From the NCBI GenBank assembly GCA_013204985.1, contig JABMLG010000001.1, forward strand, positions 244,574 to 308,573: 64,000 nt of DNA. Direction: 5' to 3'. Of this stretch, positions 8,291 to 20,161 are shown one piece after another. A program made the translations under genes and the position numbers. Positions within the stretch are counted from its first letter, which is position 1; every line of letters begins with the position of its first letter. Below the pieces are notes generated by a model. That model ran no database searches and was not told where the DNA came from. It was given only the letters and a program-made list of their open reading frames with translations. Origin of the DNA: Microbacteriaceae bacterium VKM Ac-2855. GTDB lineage: Bacteria; Actinomycetota; Actinomycetes; Actinomycetales; Microbacteriaceae.

Positions 8291-9577
8291 GTGACCGACA
8301 CCGCAGAGTACATCTCCGACTTCGCCGACTTCTTGCGTGCTTCGCCCTCCTCGTTCCATGCGGCTGCCGAGACGGCGCGGCGATTGGACGACGCGGGCTT
8401 CGAGCAGCTCGACGAGGCCGAGGGATGGACGTCGGTGCCCGGGCGGTACTACGTCGTGCGCGACGGAGCCGTCATCGCGTGGCATGTGCCCTCGAGCGCC
8501 CATGCCCTCACCCCGTTCCGCATCCTCGGCGCGCACACCGACTCACCCGGCTTCAAACTCAAGCCTCGGCCGACGACCGGTTCGAACGGCTGGCTGCAGG
8601 CCGGCGTGGAGATCTACGGCGGCCCGCTGCTGAATTCGTGGCTCGATCGCGAGCTCGAACTCGCGGGGCGGCTCGTGAGCATCGAGGGCGTGGAAGTGCT
8701 GGTGCGGACGGGGCCCTATCTACGCATCCCGCAGCTCGCGATCCACCTCGACCGAGAGGCGAACGACGGCCTCACCCTCGATCGGCAGCGCCACACCGCA
8801 CCGGTCTGGGGAGTCGGGGTCGCGTCGGAGGCGGATCTGCTCGGCGTGCTCGCCGATCGCGCCGGGCTCGACGATGCCGCCGACATCGCCGGGTACGACC
8901 TGGTGACCGTCGACACCCAGCCGCCGGCACGATTCGGTCTCGATGAGGCCCTCTTCGCCGCGGGTCGGATGGACGATCTGAGCTCGGTGCACGCCGGTCT
9001 CGTCGCTCTCATCGCCGCGAGCCGGGCGGGAGAGGCCGAACCCGGCCACATCAGCATGCTCGCCGCCTTCGACCACGAAGAGCTCGGCTCCGCTTCCCGC
9101 TCCGGCGCCAGCGGACCGTTCCTCGATGACGTCCTGGGGCGCATCGCGACGGCGCTCGGCGCCGGAATCGACGAGCGGGCCCGCGCACGCTCGCTGTCCT
9201 GGTGCCTCTCCGCCGATGCCGGCCACTCCGTTCATCCGAACTACCCCGAGAAGCACGATCCGGCGAACCAGCCCGTCGCCGGACGCGGCCCACTGCTCAA
9301 GATCAACGCATCGCAGCGCTACGCGACGGATGCGCACGGTGCTGCGCTCTGGGCGCGCACGTGCAGGCAGGCCGGCGTGGAATACCAGGAGTTCGTCTCG
9401 AACAACACGGTGCCCTGCGGTTCGACCATCGGTCCGCTCACCGCAACCCGGCTGGGCATCCCGACGGTCGACGTGGGTGTTCCGCTGCTGTCGATGCACT
9501 CGGCGCGCGAACTCGCTCACGTCGACGACCTCGTGGCCCTCGAGCGCGCGATCGAAGCGTTCTTCTCACCCGCCTGA
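8291..9577 (+). CDS. M18-family aminopeptidase
   Basis: 428 aa, full length for the M18 (aspartyl aminopeptidase) family of dinuclear zinc enzymes that trim N-terminal residues in the cytoplasm. Metal ligands and catalytic residues are visible in AHTDSPGFKLK (~80), the GRMDD segment (~226), DHEELGSASRSGA (~259) and, near the end, PLLSMHSARE. SADAGHSVHPNYPEKHDP (~304) and NNTVPCGSTIGP (~370) are family signatures. The GTG start is preceded by GGAGAG; the M18 domain begins within the first 20 residues, so longer upstream in-frame starts are unlikely. Confidence 0.92.
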   Translation: MTDTAEYISDFADFLRASPSSFHAAAETARRLDDAGFEQLDEAEGWTSVPGRYYVVRDGAVIAWHVPSSAHALTPFRILGAHTDSPGFKLKPRPTTGSNGWLQAGVEIYGGPLLNSWLDRELELAGRLVSIEGVEVLVRTGPYLRIPQLAIHLDREANDGLTLDRQRHTAPVWGVGVASEADLLGVLADRAGLDDAADIAGYDLVTVDTQPPARFGLDEALFAAGRMDDLSSVHAGLVALIAASRAGEAEPGHISMLAAFDHEELGSASRSGASGPFLDDVLGRIATALGAGIDERARARSLSWCLSADAGHSVHPNYPEKHDPANQPVAGRGPLLKINASQRYATDAHGAALWARTCRQAGVEYQEFVSNNTVPCGSTIGPLTATRLGIPTVDVGVPLLSMHSARELAHVDDLVALERAIEAFFSPA

Positions 9578-9619
9578 TTGTTCGCAGGTCCGGATCCTTC
9601 GCGCGGCCGGATCGCGGGC

Positions 9620-12225
<2,606 letters not shown>

Positions 12226-12352
12226 GCTTCGGCGCCGACGTCGAAGCGACTCGGGCTGTAGCGGAACAGCGGGGAGTGCAGGAGAGTGGGGTTCGACGCG
12301 AGGCCTTCGATCGTGAACCCGCCACGGCGACCCTCGCGCCGGGGAGGCGACG

Positions 12353-13606
12353 ATGCCGAAGGATCCGCTCGACCGCGCTGCCCAACGTGCGCGGCGCCGG
12401 CGAGCCTTCCGTTGGGCTGGGCTGACCGTCGTCGTCCTGGTCGCGGCACTGTTCCTTCTCGTGCCGGATGCGCGGCGGCTGGCCGATTTCGCATTCCGAG
12501 TCGGCGAGGGGGCGGTCGCCGAGGCATCCGTCGCTCCGTTCTACGCCGCCCCCACCGTGTCGCCGGCGCCGGAGGTGCCCGGAACGATCGTGCGGAAGGA
12601 GCCGGTGGTCGGACCGCCGGATGGCTCGTCCGCGTGGCGGATCGTCTACCACTCGACCGACTACTCCGGCGCCGACATCCTGGTCTCGGGAACGGTGATC
12701 GCGCCAGCGGTCTCGGTTCCCGCTCCCGCCGAGGGACGAACGGTGGTGTCCTGGGCGCATCCGACGACCGGATCCGCTCCGCGCTGTGCGCCATCCAGCG
12801 GGATAGCCCCGTTCGTGTTCATCGAGGGGCTCACGGATCTACTGGCCGCTGGCAACATCGTCGTCGCGACCGACTACTCCGACATGGGCATCGCCGGGCC
12901 GCCGTCGTACCTCATCGGTGCGACCGAGGCGGCGAACGTGCTCGATATCGTGAGATCCGCGCGGCTCATGGACCTCGGCGCCAGCAGCCGGGTGGTGCTC
13001 TGGGGACACTCGCAAGGCGGTCACGCCGCGCTCTTCGCAGCCCAGGAGGCGGCCGAGTACGCGCCCGACCTCACGATTGCGGGAGTTGCGGTGGCGGCGC
13101 CGGCGACCGATCTCGGCGAACTGCTGAACGCCGACATCAACGACATCTCCGGCGTCTCGATCGGTGCGTACGCCTTCACCGCCTATGCGCTGGCTTACGC
13201 GTCCCGCCTGCCGCCGGACCCGCTGTCGAGCATTCTCACGGATGCCGGCGCCGAGGCCGCCCCCGCCATGGCGAAGCTGTGCCTGCTCGGTCAGAATGAG
13301 CAGCTGCACGAGATCGCGAAGCCGCTCATCGGTGCTTTCGTCTCGCAGGATCCAGCCTCCGCCCCCGGATGGGGAGAGTTGCTCGCCGAGAACTCCCCGA
13401 CGGTCGCGCCGCTTCCGATGCCGTTGTTCGTGGCGCAGGGTGCGAAGGATGTGCTGGTGCGCCCGGAGATCACCGCGGCCTACGTCGCGCGACAAGAGGG
13501 GGCCGGCGGCATCGTCGAGTCGCAGGTGTATCCGGATGAAGGGCACGGCGGCGTCGCGATGGCCGCCCTTACGGAGCTGATGGCGTGGCTGGCACGGCTG
13601 TCGTGA
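12353..13606 (+). CDS. Membrane-anchored or secreted lipase-like alpha/beta hydrolase
   Basis: 417 aa, similar in layout to the secretory lipase (LIP) family. It has a positively charged start (RRRR ~17) followed by a hydrophobic segment (~22-40), consistent with a signal anchor. The catalytic Ser lies in GHSQGGHAALFA (~218), and the probable His in PDEGHGGVAMAA near the C-terminus. A family-typical region VVSWAHPTTGSAPRCAPS lies at ~130. It probably hydrolyses esters or lipids outside the membrane. GGGAGG five bases before ATG fixes the start. Confidence 0.85.
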   Translation: MPKDPLDRAAQRARRRRAFRWAGLTVVVLVAALFLLVPDARRLADFAFRVGEGAVAEASVAPFYAAPTVSPAPEVPGTIVRKEPVVGPPDGSSAWRIVYHSTDYSGADILVSGTVIAPAVSVPAPAEGRTVVSWAHPTTGSAPRCAPSSGIAPFVFIEGLTDLLAAGNIVVATDYSDMGIAGPPSYLIGATEAANVLDIVRSARLMDLGASSRVVLWGHSQGGHAALFAAQEAAEYAPDLTIAGVAVAAPATDLGELLNADINDISGVSIGAYAFTAYALAYASRLPPDPLSSILTDAGAEAAPAMAKLCLLGQNEQLHEIAKPLIGAFVSQDPASAPGWGELLAENSPTVAPLPMPLFVAQGAKDVLVRPEITAAYVARQEGAGGIVESQVYPDEGHGGVAMAALTELMAWLARLS

Positions 13607-13695
13607 CCAGCCGGTCGACGAGAGTCCCCGGCCCCGGCGGCGACCTGGTCACCTTTTCGCCCGGCTGTGGAGCAGGCTGCACGCGGCCGCTCCGG

Positions 13696-14697
13696 TCAGT
13701 CGGCGCGGGTGGAACGCCGGCGGTTGCGCCGTCGGCGCCAGGCGTCGTCGGCCGCGTGCACCGAGCGTCGCAGGGGGCCCACCATCAGGCGTAACCACGC
13801 AGGCCGTCGGCGTACTTTCGCGAGCACCTCGGTCCTCGGGATCAGCTGGGTTCCGGCGAGGCGGAGGCGGCGGGCGTGCAGGTATTCGCGGAAGTAGTAG
13901 GGGTGCAAGACCCAGAGCCGCGCCAGATCGAATGCGCTGCGCACACGCTCGCGTCGATACCGGCTCGTCGACACCGTGCGGTCGAAGGGCAGATCGAGCT
14001 CGAACTCCGCGCCGAAGATCTCGGGGCGCACGCGGAGTCCACGGACCCCGTTCGCCACGTTGGTGCCGTGGATCACCTGCATCCATCGTGGTGGGCCGAC
14101 GATGTTCAAGACGTCGGCGAACCAGGCGCTCTCTCCGTGACGGAGACTGCGGAACACCGTACGCGGCTGCTCGCCATCACGCTTCTCGATGTAGGAGAGG
14201 AACGGGTTCGACGGCTCGTCGTAGCGGTAGAGCTCGCCGGTGCGCTCGACCTGGACCCCGCACAAGAAGTTGATGTAGAGCGATGTCTGCCGCTCGAAAC
14301 GAGACTGCACATCGGCCACGAAGCGGGTCGCGATGGCGTCGTCACTGTCGATCCTCGTCGTGATCAGGTACGGCGAAACGGCGACCTCGGCTACGGCCTG
14401 CTGCGCCACCTCGTTCGACCAGACGGCGACGAAGCGGGGGGCGAAGAGCCCGGGGCTGAGCTCGTCGATCTCATCCCGCAACCATGCCGGGGTGTCGATA
14501 TCGAAGAAGACGAGCCACTGGAAGTCGCGGACGGTCTGCGACGCGGCGGATGCGGCGAGCGCGTCACGGAAGAAGGCCCACCGGTAAAAGAGCCAGTCGT
14601 CTTCGTTCGGTGGCGCGTACTCGCCGAATCGCACGTTGAAGCGCGTCAGGATGACATGGTCGAACTCCCGTGCTGCGGGTGGTGATTCAGCCGTCAT
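13696..14697 (-). CDS. Putative rhamnosyltransferase-type glycosyltransferase
   Basis: 333 aa resembling the putative rhamnosyl transferase family (Rhamno_transf). N-terminal VILTRFNVRFGE (~15) and WLVFFDIDTPAWLRDEI (~62) are followed by the probable metal/nucleotide site TTRIDSDDAI (~117) and YINFLCGVQ. The basic C-terminus suggests membrane association. Its start codon overlaps the stop of the aminotransferase gene (ATGA at 14694-14697), so it belongs to the same surface-glycan operon. Donor and acceptor sugars cannot be deduced. Confidence 0.78.
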   Translation of the reverse strand: MTAESPPAAREFDHVILTRFNVRFGEYAPPNEDDWLFYRWAFFRDALAASAASQTVRDFQWLVFFDIDTPAWLRDEIDELSPGLFAPRFVAVWSNEVAQQAVAEVAVSPYLITTRIDSDDAIATRFVADVQSRFERQTSLYINFLCGVQVERTGELYRYDEPSNPFLSYIEKRDGEQPRTVFRSLRHGESAWFADVLNIVGPPRWMQVIHGTNVANGVRGLRVRPEIFGAEFELDLPFDRTVSTSRYRRERVRSAFDLARLWVLHPYYFREYLHARRLRLAGTQLIPRTEVLAKVRRRPAWLRLMVGPLRRSVHAADDAWRRRRNRRRSTRAD

Positions 14698-15758
14698 GTC
14701 GACAACACCTCCGCAACGGCGTCGATGTGAATCCGCGGCATTCGTCCGTGGATCGGCAGAGCGATCGCCGTGCGGGCCAGCTCGGCGACCTCACGGGCGT
14801 CTCCGCCGACGACCCTGGATCCCGCGTACCGTTGACCGTCGGCGCACAACGCCGGGAAGGTGCGCGCGATCACGTCCCGATCGGCCAGCTCGCGGATGAT
14901 GCGCTGTTGATCGCGAGGGTCGCAGCGCACCACCTCCATCACGAGCGCGCGCTCGTGGCCGGGAGCGTGCGGGCGCATCCGACCGCTGGATGCGATCGCG
15001 CTCGCGTACGCCGCACGAATCGCCTCCCGCGCCGCCACCTCGGCGCCGATCCGCGGCAGTGTGGCCAGACCGAGGGCGGCCGCGATCTCCGGGAGTTTGC
15101 CGTTGATCCCCGCGTGCGTGTCGCTACCGCCGTCGATCCCGAAGTTCACGGCGTGGCGCACGCGATCATCGAGGAGTGCGCTCTCGGTGGCGACGAATCC
15201 GCCCTCGCCCGTGTGCAGGAGTTTCGTCGCGTGCAGCGAGTACGCGGTCAGCACGCCCCGACCGATCACGTCCGGAAGCCCGTAGGCGTGGGCGGCGTCA
15301 TAGACCACGGGCAGCGAATGAGACGCCGCCAGCACGTCGAGAGCCGGTTCGACGGCCACGCCGAACAGATGCACCGGCAGGATGGCGACGGTGCGGTCGC
15401 CGATCGCCTTTTCGACCGCGGCGGGGTCGAGGTTGAGGGTGCTGCGGTCGACGTCGGCGAACACCGGGACGAGACCGGCGCTCTCGATGGCGAGAGTCGT
15501 CGCGCGGAAGGTCAGGGGAGTGGTGATCACCTCACCACCGCGGGGGAGGTCGAGTGCGAGCAGTGCCGCAGTGAGGGCAGAGGTGCCGGATGCGGTAACG
15601 GCGATGTGCTCCCAGCCGGTGACCTGCTCGAGTCGGCGTTCGAGCGCAGAGGCCAGTGGTCCGCCGTTCGACCAGCGCGCGCGTTCCCAGACGCCGTCGA
15701 CGAGCTCGTCGAAGATCGACCGGTCGGGAGGGACCGGTTGCCCGAGCGTGCTGATCAC
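14694..15758 (-). CDS. DegT/DnrJ/EryC1-family sugar aminotransferase
   Basis: 354-aa PLP enzyme expected to transfer an amino group to a nucleotide-linked keto-sugar. Visible features are ARWSNGGPLASALERRLEQ (~27), TASGTSALTAALLAL (PLP phosphate region, ~55), VYDAAHAYG (~150; Asp binding the PLP nitrogen) and the Schiff-base lysine in SLHATKLLHTGEGGF (~173). GTG 15758 is chosen because it overlaps the stop of the upstream acetyltransferase (GTGA); longer in-frame starts would lie inside that gene. Paired with the acetyltransferase it fits making an N-acylated amino sugar for a surface glycan. Confidence 0.87.
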   Translation of the reverse strand: MISTLGQPVPPDRSIFDELVDGVWERARWSNGGPLASALERRLEQVTGWEHIAVTASGTSALTAALLALDLPRGGEVITTPLTFRATTLAIESAGLVPVFADVDRSTLNLDPAAVEKAIGDRTVAILPVHLFGVAVEPALDVLAASHSLPVVYDAAHAYGLPDVIGRGVLTAYSLHATKLLHTGEGGFVATESALLDDRVRHAVNFGIDGGSDTHAGINGKLPEIAAALGLATLPRIGAEVAAREAIRAAYASAIASSGRMRPHAPGHERALVMEVVRCDPRDQQRIIRELADRDVIARTFPALCADGQRYAGSRVVGGDAREVAELARTAIALPIHGRMPRIHIDAVAEVLST

Positions 15759-16429
15759 GACGACTCGGCGCGGAGCCGTTTCGCCGCGGAGCGCAGCGAC
15801 TCCCATTCGCGGATGTTGACCGCGCGCGGACTCACCACGACCTCGCCCGCTGCGAGGTCCCGATCGACGACCGCGCCGACGCCGACCACGGCACCGTCAC
15901 CGATCCTGATCGGGCGCGCGGTCGTGCCGTTCTTGATGATGGCACCAGCGCCGACGAAGACGTCCTGACCGATCTCGACGTGGCCGAGGACGATGCTGTG
16001 CGCCGCGAGTGTGGAGAACTCGCCCACCGTGACGTCGTGCGCGACGAGATCCGAGTACGCGATCGTGCCTCGACCGAGCTGGGCCGCGTAGCCGATCCGT
16101 GTGGTCGACGAGACGATCACCCCCTCGCCGAAGGTCGCGCTCGGATGGGAGAGCTGGGGCGAGCCCTCGGCACCCAGGATCGGCAGTCCGGCCTCGGCGA
16201 TGCGGCTGAAGACGGAGCGTCGACCGGTCGGATCGTGGATCGGCACGAAGACGGCGATGTCGTCCCACGTCGCGATCTCGTCGAGGCGGAGGATCGGTGT
16301 GCCGTCCGTGTGCTGCCCGCGCGGATCATCGTCGGCCACATAGGCCGCGAATCTGCTGATCCCCTGCGCCTGATAGCTCAGATCGAACGCCGTCTGCACG
16401 CACGTGCCGCTCGTCCCGAAACACGCCAT
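15755..16429 (-). CDS. NeuD/PglD-type sugar acyltransferase (left-handed beta-helix)
   Basis: 224 aa. The N-terminal third resembles the nucleotide-sugar-binding Rossmann-like part of NeuD/PglD enzymes (FGTSGTCVQTAFDLS). The rest shows hexapeptide repeats, for example VIVSSTTRIGYAAQLGRGT, VTVGEFSTLAAHSIVLGHVE and IGDGAVVGVGAVV, which form a left-handed beta-helix. The probable catalytic His is in AAHSIVLGHVEIG. It likely N- or O-acetylates the amino sugar made by the coupled aminotransferase. ATG 16429 is used; a GTG about 39 nt further upstream is also possible. Confidence 0.82.
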   Translation of the reverse strand: MACFGTSGTCVQTAFDLSYQAQGISRFAAYVADDDPRGQHTDGTPILRLDEIATWDDIAVFVPIHDPTGRRSVFSRIAEAGLPILGAEGSPQLSHPSATFGEGVIVSSTTRIGYAAQLGRGTIAYSDLVAHDVTVGEFSTLAAHSIVLGHVEIGQDVFVGAGAIIKNGTTARPIRIGDGAVVGVGAVVDRDLAAGEVVVSPRAVNIREWESLRSAAKRLRAESS

Positions 16430-16558
16430 CCGCGAGGGGACGCGTGAATAACCAGGGACATACACTTCTTCAGGATAGTGGAGGGGCACCTCCGTCGCGG
16501 TGCAGAAACGGAGTGGTCGGTGGGGTCGAGAGCTCGCAACAACCCGGTGGAGGAGTCG

Positions 16559-19276
16559 TTGGATCCGACCCGACCCGACGAGCTGTTCGACCTGGCTTGG
16601 TACCTCGCGAGCTACCCCGATATCGCCTCCGAGACCGGTGAGGGCTGGGCGCATTTCGTGCTGCACGGAGAGCGGGAAGGGCGTTCTCCCGGCCCGGGCT
16701 TCGATCCGGAGTTCTATCGGCGGACGCACCTCGCTCTCGAGGCCGATCGTCCTTTCACGCACTACGTCACACAGGGTCGCGCACGAGGCCATGCCCCGAA
16801 GGCCGTCGCTGTGGATGAGAACCAGACGTTCCTCGCGATGCGAGCCGCTCTGCACGGGCGGCTCAATCCGATCCTCCTGATCGGGAACGACGCCCGCGCG
16901 GCCGGAGCTCCCTTCCTGCTTCTCGAGATCGCGGCCCGGCTGCGATCGCGCGGCTGGTCACCTGTCTTCGTCCTGAAACAGGCCGGCCCCCTCTTCGCGC
17001 GGTTCGCCGATCTGGGCCCGACCCTGATCGCCGACGAGGGCTGGAACCTCCCTGCACTGGGCAAGGCTCTGCCCGCGGAGGCGCCGGTGCTGGCGAACAC
17101 GGCGTGGGGAGCTCTCGTGGCCGATCAGCTGGACGTCGCCTGGCGTTCGGTCGTGCTGGTTCAGGAGATGCCCGAGTATCTCGTCACTCAGGATCTCCTC
17201 GCACCGATCAGCCGCGCTCATTCGGTGATCGTCTCCATGCCGCGGATGCAGAGCGAACTCGGCCGCCTTCTCGCGCCGGAGAGCCGACTCGAGACGATCC
17301 TCCCCGGTCTGCGCGCTCCGATCGTCTCCCGGCGCAATCAGCGCGCGGTGCGCCGTCTGCTCGACGAGCAGTTCGGCGCCGGCTCACCGGTGTTCCTCGG
17401 CGCGGGCTACGCGGATCGTCGCAAGGGCTTCGACCTCTTCCTCGAAACGGCTCGGATGATCGCGGAGCGGGAACCCGCCGCCGTCTTCGTCTGGCTGGGG
17501 GAGCTGGGTTCGTGGGCGCGCTCGGCCGCGGACCAGGCACTGGCCGACGGCCTCCGCCTGCTGCTGCCCGGGTTCCGGCCCGACGCCTCGGACTGGTACA
17601 CGATCGCGCGGGTGTACGTGCTGACGTCTCGTCAGGACCCGGGGCCGACCACGGTCATGGATGCGGCAGCCGTCGGCACGCCGTTCGTCGGCTTGGCCGC
17701 CGATATCGGCCTCCGTGATCTGGACGACATCGTCGCCCGCACCGGAGAATTCGTGGGCGACACGGAGGCACTGGCCGATAGCGCCGTGGAGGTCGCCCGT
17801 TCGGACTCGCCGGACTCGCGCACGGCGAGGGCGTCGTTCGTCCGCGCCTACCGCTCGCTCGACGGCTACGTCGACGACCTCGAACGCATCGCGGTCGCGG
17901 CCGCCCCGGCGGTCGATCGGCGGGTGCGCTCGTGGCGGAGTATCGCTCGTGCTCGCCTCGCCGTGCTCGATCTGATGGAGAGCCAGGCGTACCACGCCCT
18001 CCATGCTGCCCCGGGCGCGGTTTGGAGCGGAGCGATCCGGAAAGCGAGGACCCTCGCACCGAGGGCCTTCGCCGCCGTCGCCGGCTCGAGTCGGCGACGC
18101 CTCGTATCGATCGCCGTCCCTCAGAGCGGACCGCATCCGCTCCTCGACCTGCCCGACGGGACCGTGGCGGATCCGCAGGCCGCGCACGCTCTCGTCTCCG
18201 GCGACCGCGCCTGGCTCGCCGCTGCGCAGCTGCTCGCGTCGATGGCGGAGCCGGCCGATGTGCACCTGCTGCGCGACCCGGATGCTGCGCCGTGGCCGCT
18301 GGTCAGGGAGTTGGAGGCCTCAGCGGGTCTCGTGGCGCGATTGCGGCAGTACGACGCGACGAGGCCGCCGCGATGGGCGGCCGCCGGAAGCCCGCCACCG
18401 CGGCCGCGTCGCTCGAACGATTCCTCGGGTGTATCGCACGGCAGTGTGACGCTCGCCCCGCACGCGTCCGTGAGGCTCCCGCGCAGTATCGGAGTCTTCC
18501 TGCACGTCTTCTACCTCGACGTGGCGGAGCAGATCGCCGATCGTCTGACGGTGATCGATCATCCGTTCCGCCTCTACGTCTCGACGGACGACGAGCGCAA
18601 GGCCGAGGCGATCCGCCGGATGCTCCCCGAGGCGACCGTCCGCGTGGTTCCGAACAGAGGGCGCGACATCGCTCCGAAGATCTTCGGCTTCGCCGCGGAA
18701 CATCGCGATCACGACGTCGTTCTGCACCTGCACACCAAGCGCTCGCCCCACCGTTCCGACTTGGGCGATTGGCTCGCGTACCTGCTCGACTGCCTGCTGC
18801 CGTCGACGGAGGGTGTCAACGCGATCCTCGCAGCGTTCGCCGAGACCGAGCGGGTCGGGATGATCAGTCCGGCTCTGTACGCGGGACTCGGACCCACCGC
18901 ACGGTGGGGGCCGAATCGGGCCATCGCGGAGGTCGTCACCTGGGGCGCGGGGTGGCCGGCGCTACCGGATGACCATCGGCTGGCCTTCGCCGCCGGTTCG
19001 ATGTTCTGGGCTCGCAGCGCGGCGCTGGAACCGCTTCAGGAGCTGGCCATTCCGAGTGAGGCCTTCAGCGATTCGCGTGCGGCGGATGGCACGCTCGCGC
19101 ACGCCGTGGAACGCCTCATCGGCGTCTCCTGCTCGGTCGCCGGGCTCGAGCAGGTCTTCGTAGCCCCGGGAGTGTCGGCGTCGCACGGGATCGGGCCCGA
19201 TGTGGGGCTGACGCCGGCACAGGTCGCGGAGCGGCTGCGTCGTCGCGGGTCCAGAGCCGGCCCGTCGCGGCGCTGA
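16559..19276 (+). CDS. Large glycosyltransferase with GT4-like and rhamnan-synthesis F (RgpF) domains
   Basis: 905 aa. The N-terminus carries two copies of a short motif common in these proteins (DLAWYLASYPDIA and FDPEFYRRTHLAL). A GT4-type glycosyltransferase domain follows (about 90-430: LIGNDARAAGAPFLLLEI, FLGAGYADRRKGFDLFLETA, PTTVMDAAAVGTPFVGL). The C-terminal ~250 residues match rhamnan synthesis F: VFLHVFYLDVAEQIADRL, PNRGRDIAPKIFGF, LHLHTKRSPH. It is probably a cytoplasmic enzyme assembling a rhamnose-rich cell-wall polysaccharide. TTG 16559 is favoured because GGAGG lies exactly 5 nt upstream; a GTG at 16478 would add 27 residues. It is divergent from the acetyltransferase gene. Confidence 0.83.
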   Translation: MDPTRPDELFDLAWYLASYPDIASETGEGWAHFVLHGEREGRSPGPGFDPEFYRRTHLALEADRPFTHYVTQGRARGHAPKAVAVDENQTFLAMRAALHGRLNPILLIGNDARAAGAPFLLLEIAARLRSRGWSPVFVLKQAGPLFARFADLGPTLIADEGWNLPALGKALPAEAPVLANTAWGALVADQLDVAWRSVVLVQEMPEYLVTQDLLAPISRAHSVIVSMPRMQSELGRLLAPESRLETILPGLRAPIVSRRNQRAVRRLLDEQFGAGSPVFLGAGYADRRKGFDLFLETARMIAEREPAAVFVWLGELGSWARSAADQALADGLRLLLPGFRPDASDWYTIARVYVLTSRQDPGPTTVMDAAAVGTPFVGLAADIGLRDLDDIVARTGEFVGDTEALADSAVEVARSDSPDSRTARASFVRAYRSLDGYVDDLERIAVAAAPAVDRRVRSWRSIARARLAVLDLMESQAYHALHAAPGAVWSGAIRKARTLAPRAFAAVAGSSRRRLVSIAVPQSGPHPLLDLPDGTVADPQAAHALVSGDRAWLAAAQLLASMAEPADVHLLRDPDAAPWPLVRELEASAGLVARLRQYDATRPPRWAAAGSPPPRPRRSNDSSGVSHGSVTLAPHASVRLPRSIGVFLHVFYLDVAEQIADRLTVIDHPFRLYVSTDDERKAEAIRRMLPEATVRVVPNRGRDIAPKIFGFAAEHRDHDVVLHLHTKRSPHRSDLGDWLAYLLDCLLPSTEGVNAILAAFAETERVGMISPALYAGLGPTARWGPNRAIAEVVTWGAGWPALPDDHRLAFAAGSMFWARSAALEPLQELAIPSEAFSDSRAADGTLAHAVERLIGVSCSVAGLEQVFVAPGVSASHGIGPDVGLTPAQVAERLRRRGSRAGPSRR

Positions 19277-19290
19277 CTCGACGGATCCGG

Positions 19291-20100
19291 TCAGAGCCGC
19301 GCCAGTTTCGCCCGGGCGACGAGGAAGACGCCGTACCCGATCAACCCGATGCCGATGATGACGAGGGCGGCGGTACCGTAGGGCGGCACGGCGAGGAACC
19401 GCAGAGCGCCGTCCAGACCCGAGGCCTGTCGTGCGTCGCCGGTCGCCGCGGCGACCACGAAGATGGCGCCCACGATCCCCAGAGCGACCCCCTTCGCGAG
19501 GTAGCCGGCCGCGCCCAGCGACAGCACAGCGGCGCCGCGGCGACCGAGCGGGATGCGCACGAGCTTCCGGAAGCCGCGACGGATGCCGATGACCACGAAG
19601 CCGATTCCACTGCCGAGCACCGTGAGGCCGACGGCGACGAGGATCCAGGATCCGAGCGGGCTCGAGATCAACTCCGTGTTGATCCTCCTGATCGTTGTGG
19701 ACGAGCTCGTCGAACCACCCAGGGCGAAGACCAGCGTCGTACCGCCGAGCGCCAGGGACGCGAGCCCCTTGCCGGCCTCGGAGATGCGCCGGCCCCAGGT
19801 GATCGGCTCATCCGCCACGGTTCCGCCGACGAAGCGCGTCAGCTGCCACAGTCCCAGCGCGACGAGGCCGGAGAACGCCGCCCAGGCGACCGTGAGTCCC
19901 AACGGGGTCGAGGCGAGCCGGGCGATGGCTCCGGATGGATCCACCTCGTCGACAGAGTCGTCACCGAACGCGAGACCGATGGCCGTGGCACCGATGAGCA
20001 CGTGGATGAGCCCGTTCACGGCGAAACCCGTGCGGGCCAGTCGTCGGAATCGGCGCGTCCGTCGTCCGGAGCGCGCCGACAGCGCGCTCTGCGATGGCAT
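19291..20100 (-). CDS. DUF1206 membrane protein
   Basis: 269 aa with six hydrophobic segments arranged as three repeated two-helix units, the hallmark of DUF1206: residues ~27-45 (GFAVNGLIHVLIGATAIGLA), ~68-86, ~110-130, ~150-175, ~195-220 and ~240-262. The first unit contains the family-like GLIHVLIG. The basic N-terminus (RRTRRFRRLAR) is cytoplasmic by the positive-inside rule. The function of the family is unknown. It lies 61 bp downstream of the uronate operon on the same strand but has no obvious functional link to it. Confidence 0.83.
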   Translation of the reverse strand: MPSQSALSARSGRRTRRFRRLARTGFAVNGLIHVLIGATAIGLAFGDDSVDEVDPSGAIARLASTPLGLTVAWAAFSGLVALGLWQLTRFVGGTVADEPITWGRRISEAGKGLASLALGGTTLVFALGGSTSSSTTIRRINTELISSPLGSWILVAVGLTVLGSGIGFVVIGIRRGFRKLVRIPLGRRGAAVLSLGAAGYLAKGVALGIVGAIFVVAAATGDARQASGLDGALRFLAVPPYGTAALVIIGIGLIGYGVFLVARAKLARL

Positions 20101-20161
20101 GACTCAAGCCTGGCAGGGTTGGGGCGCGCGGGCGAACACCAGCCATCGCAGAGCCGTCACA

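Noticed and set aside
12839-13546. Minus-strand frame opposite the lipase-like gene
   Set aside because: Antisense of a gene with an intact GHSQGG nucleophile motif; no plausible protein features.
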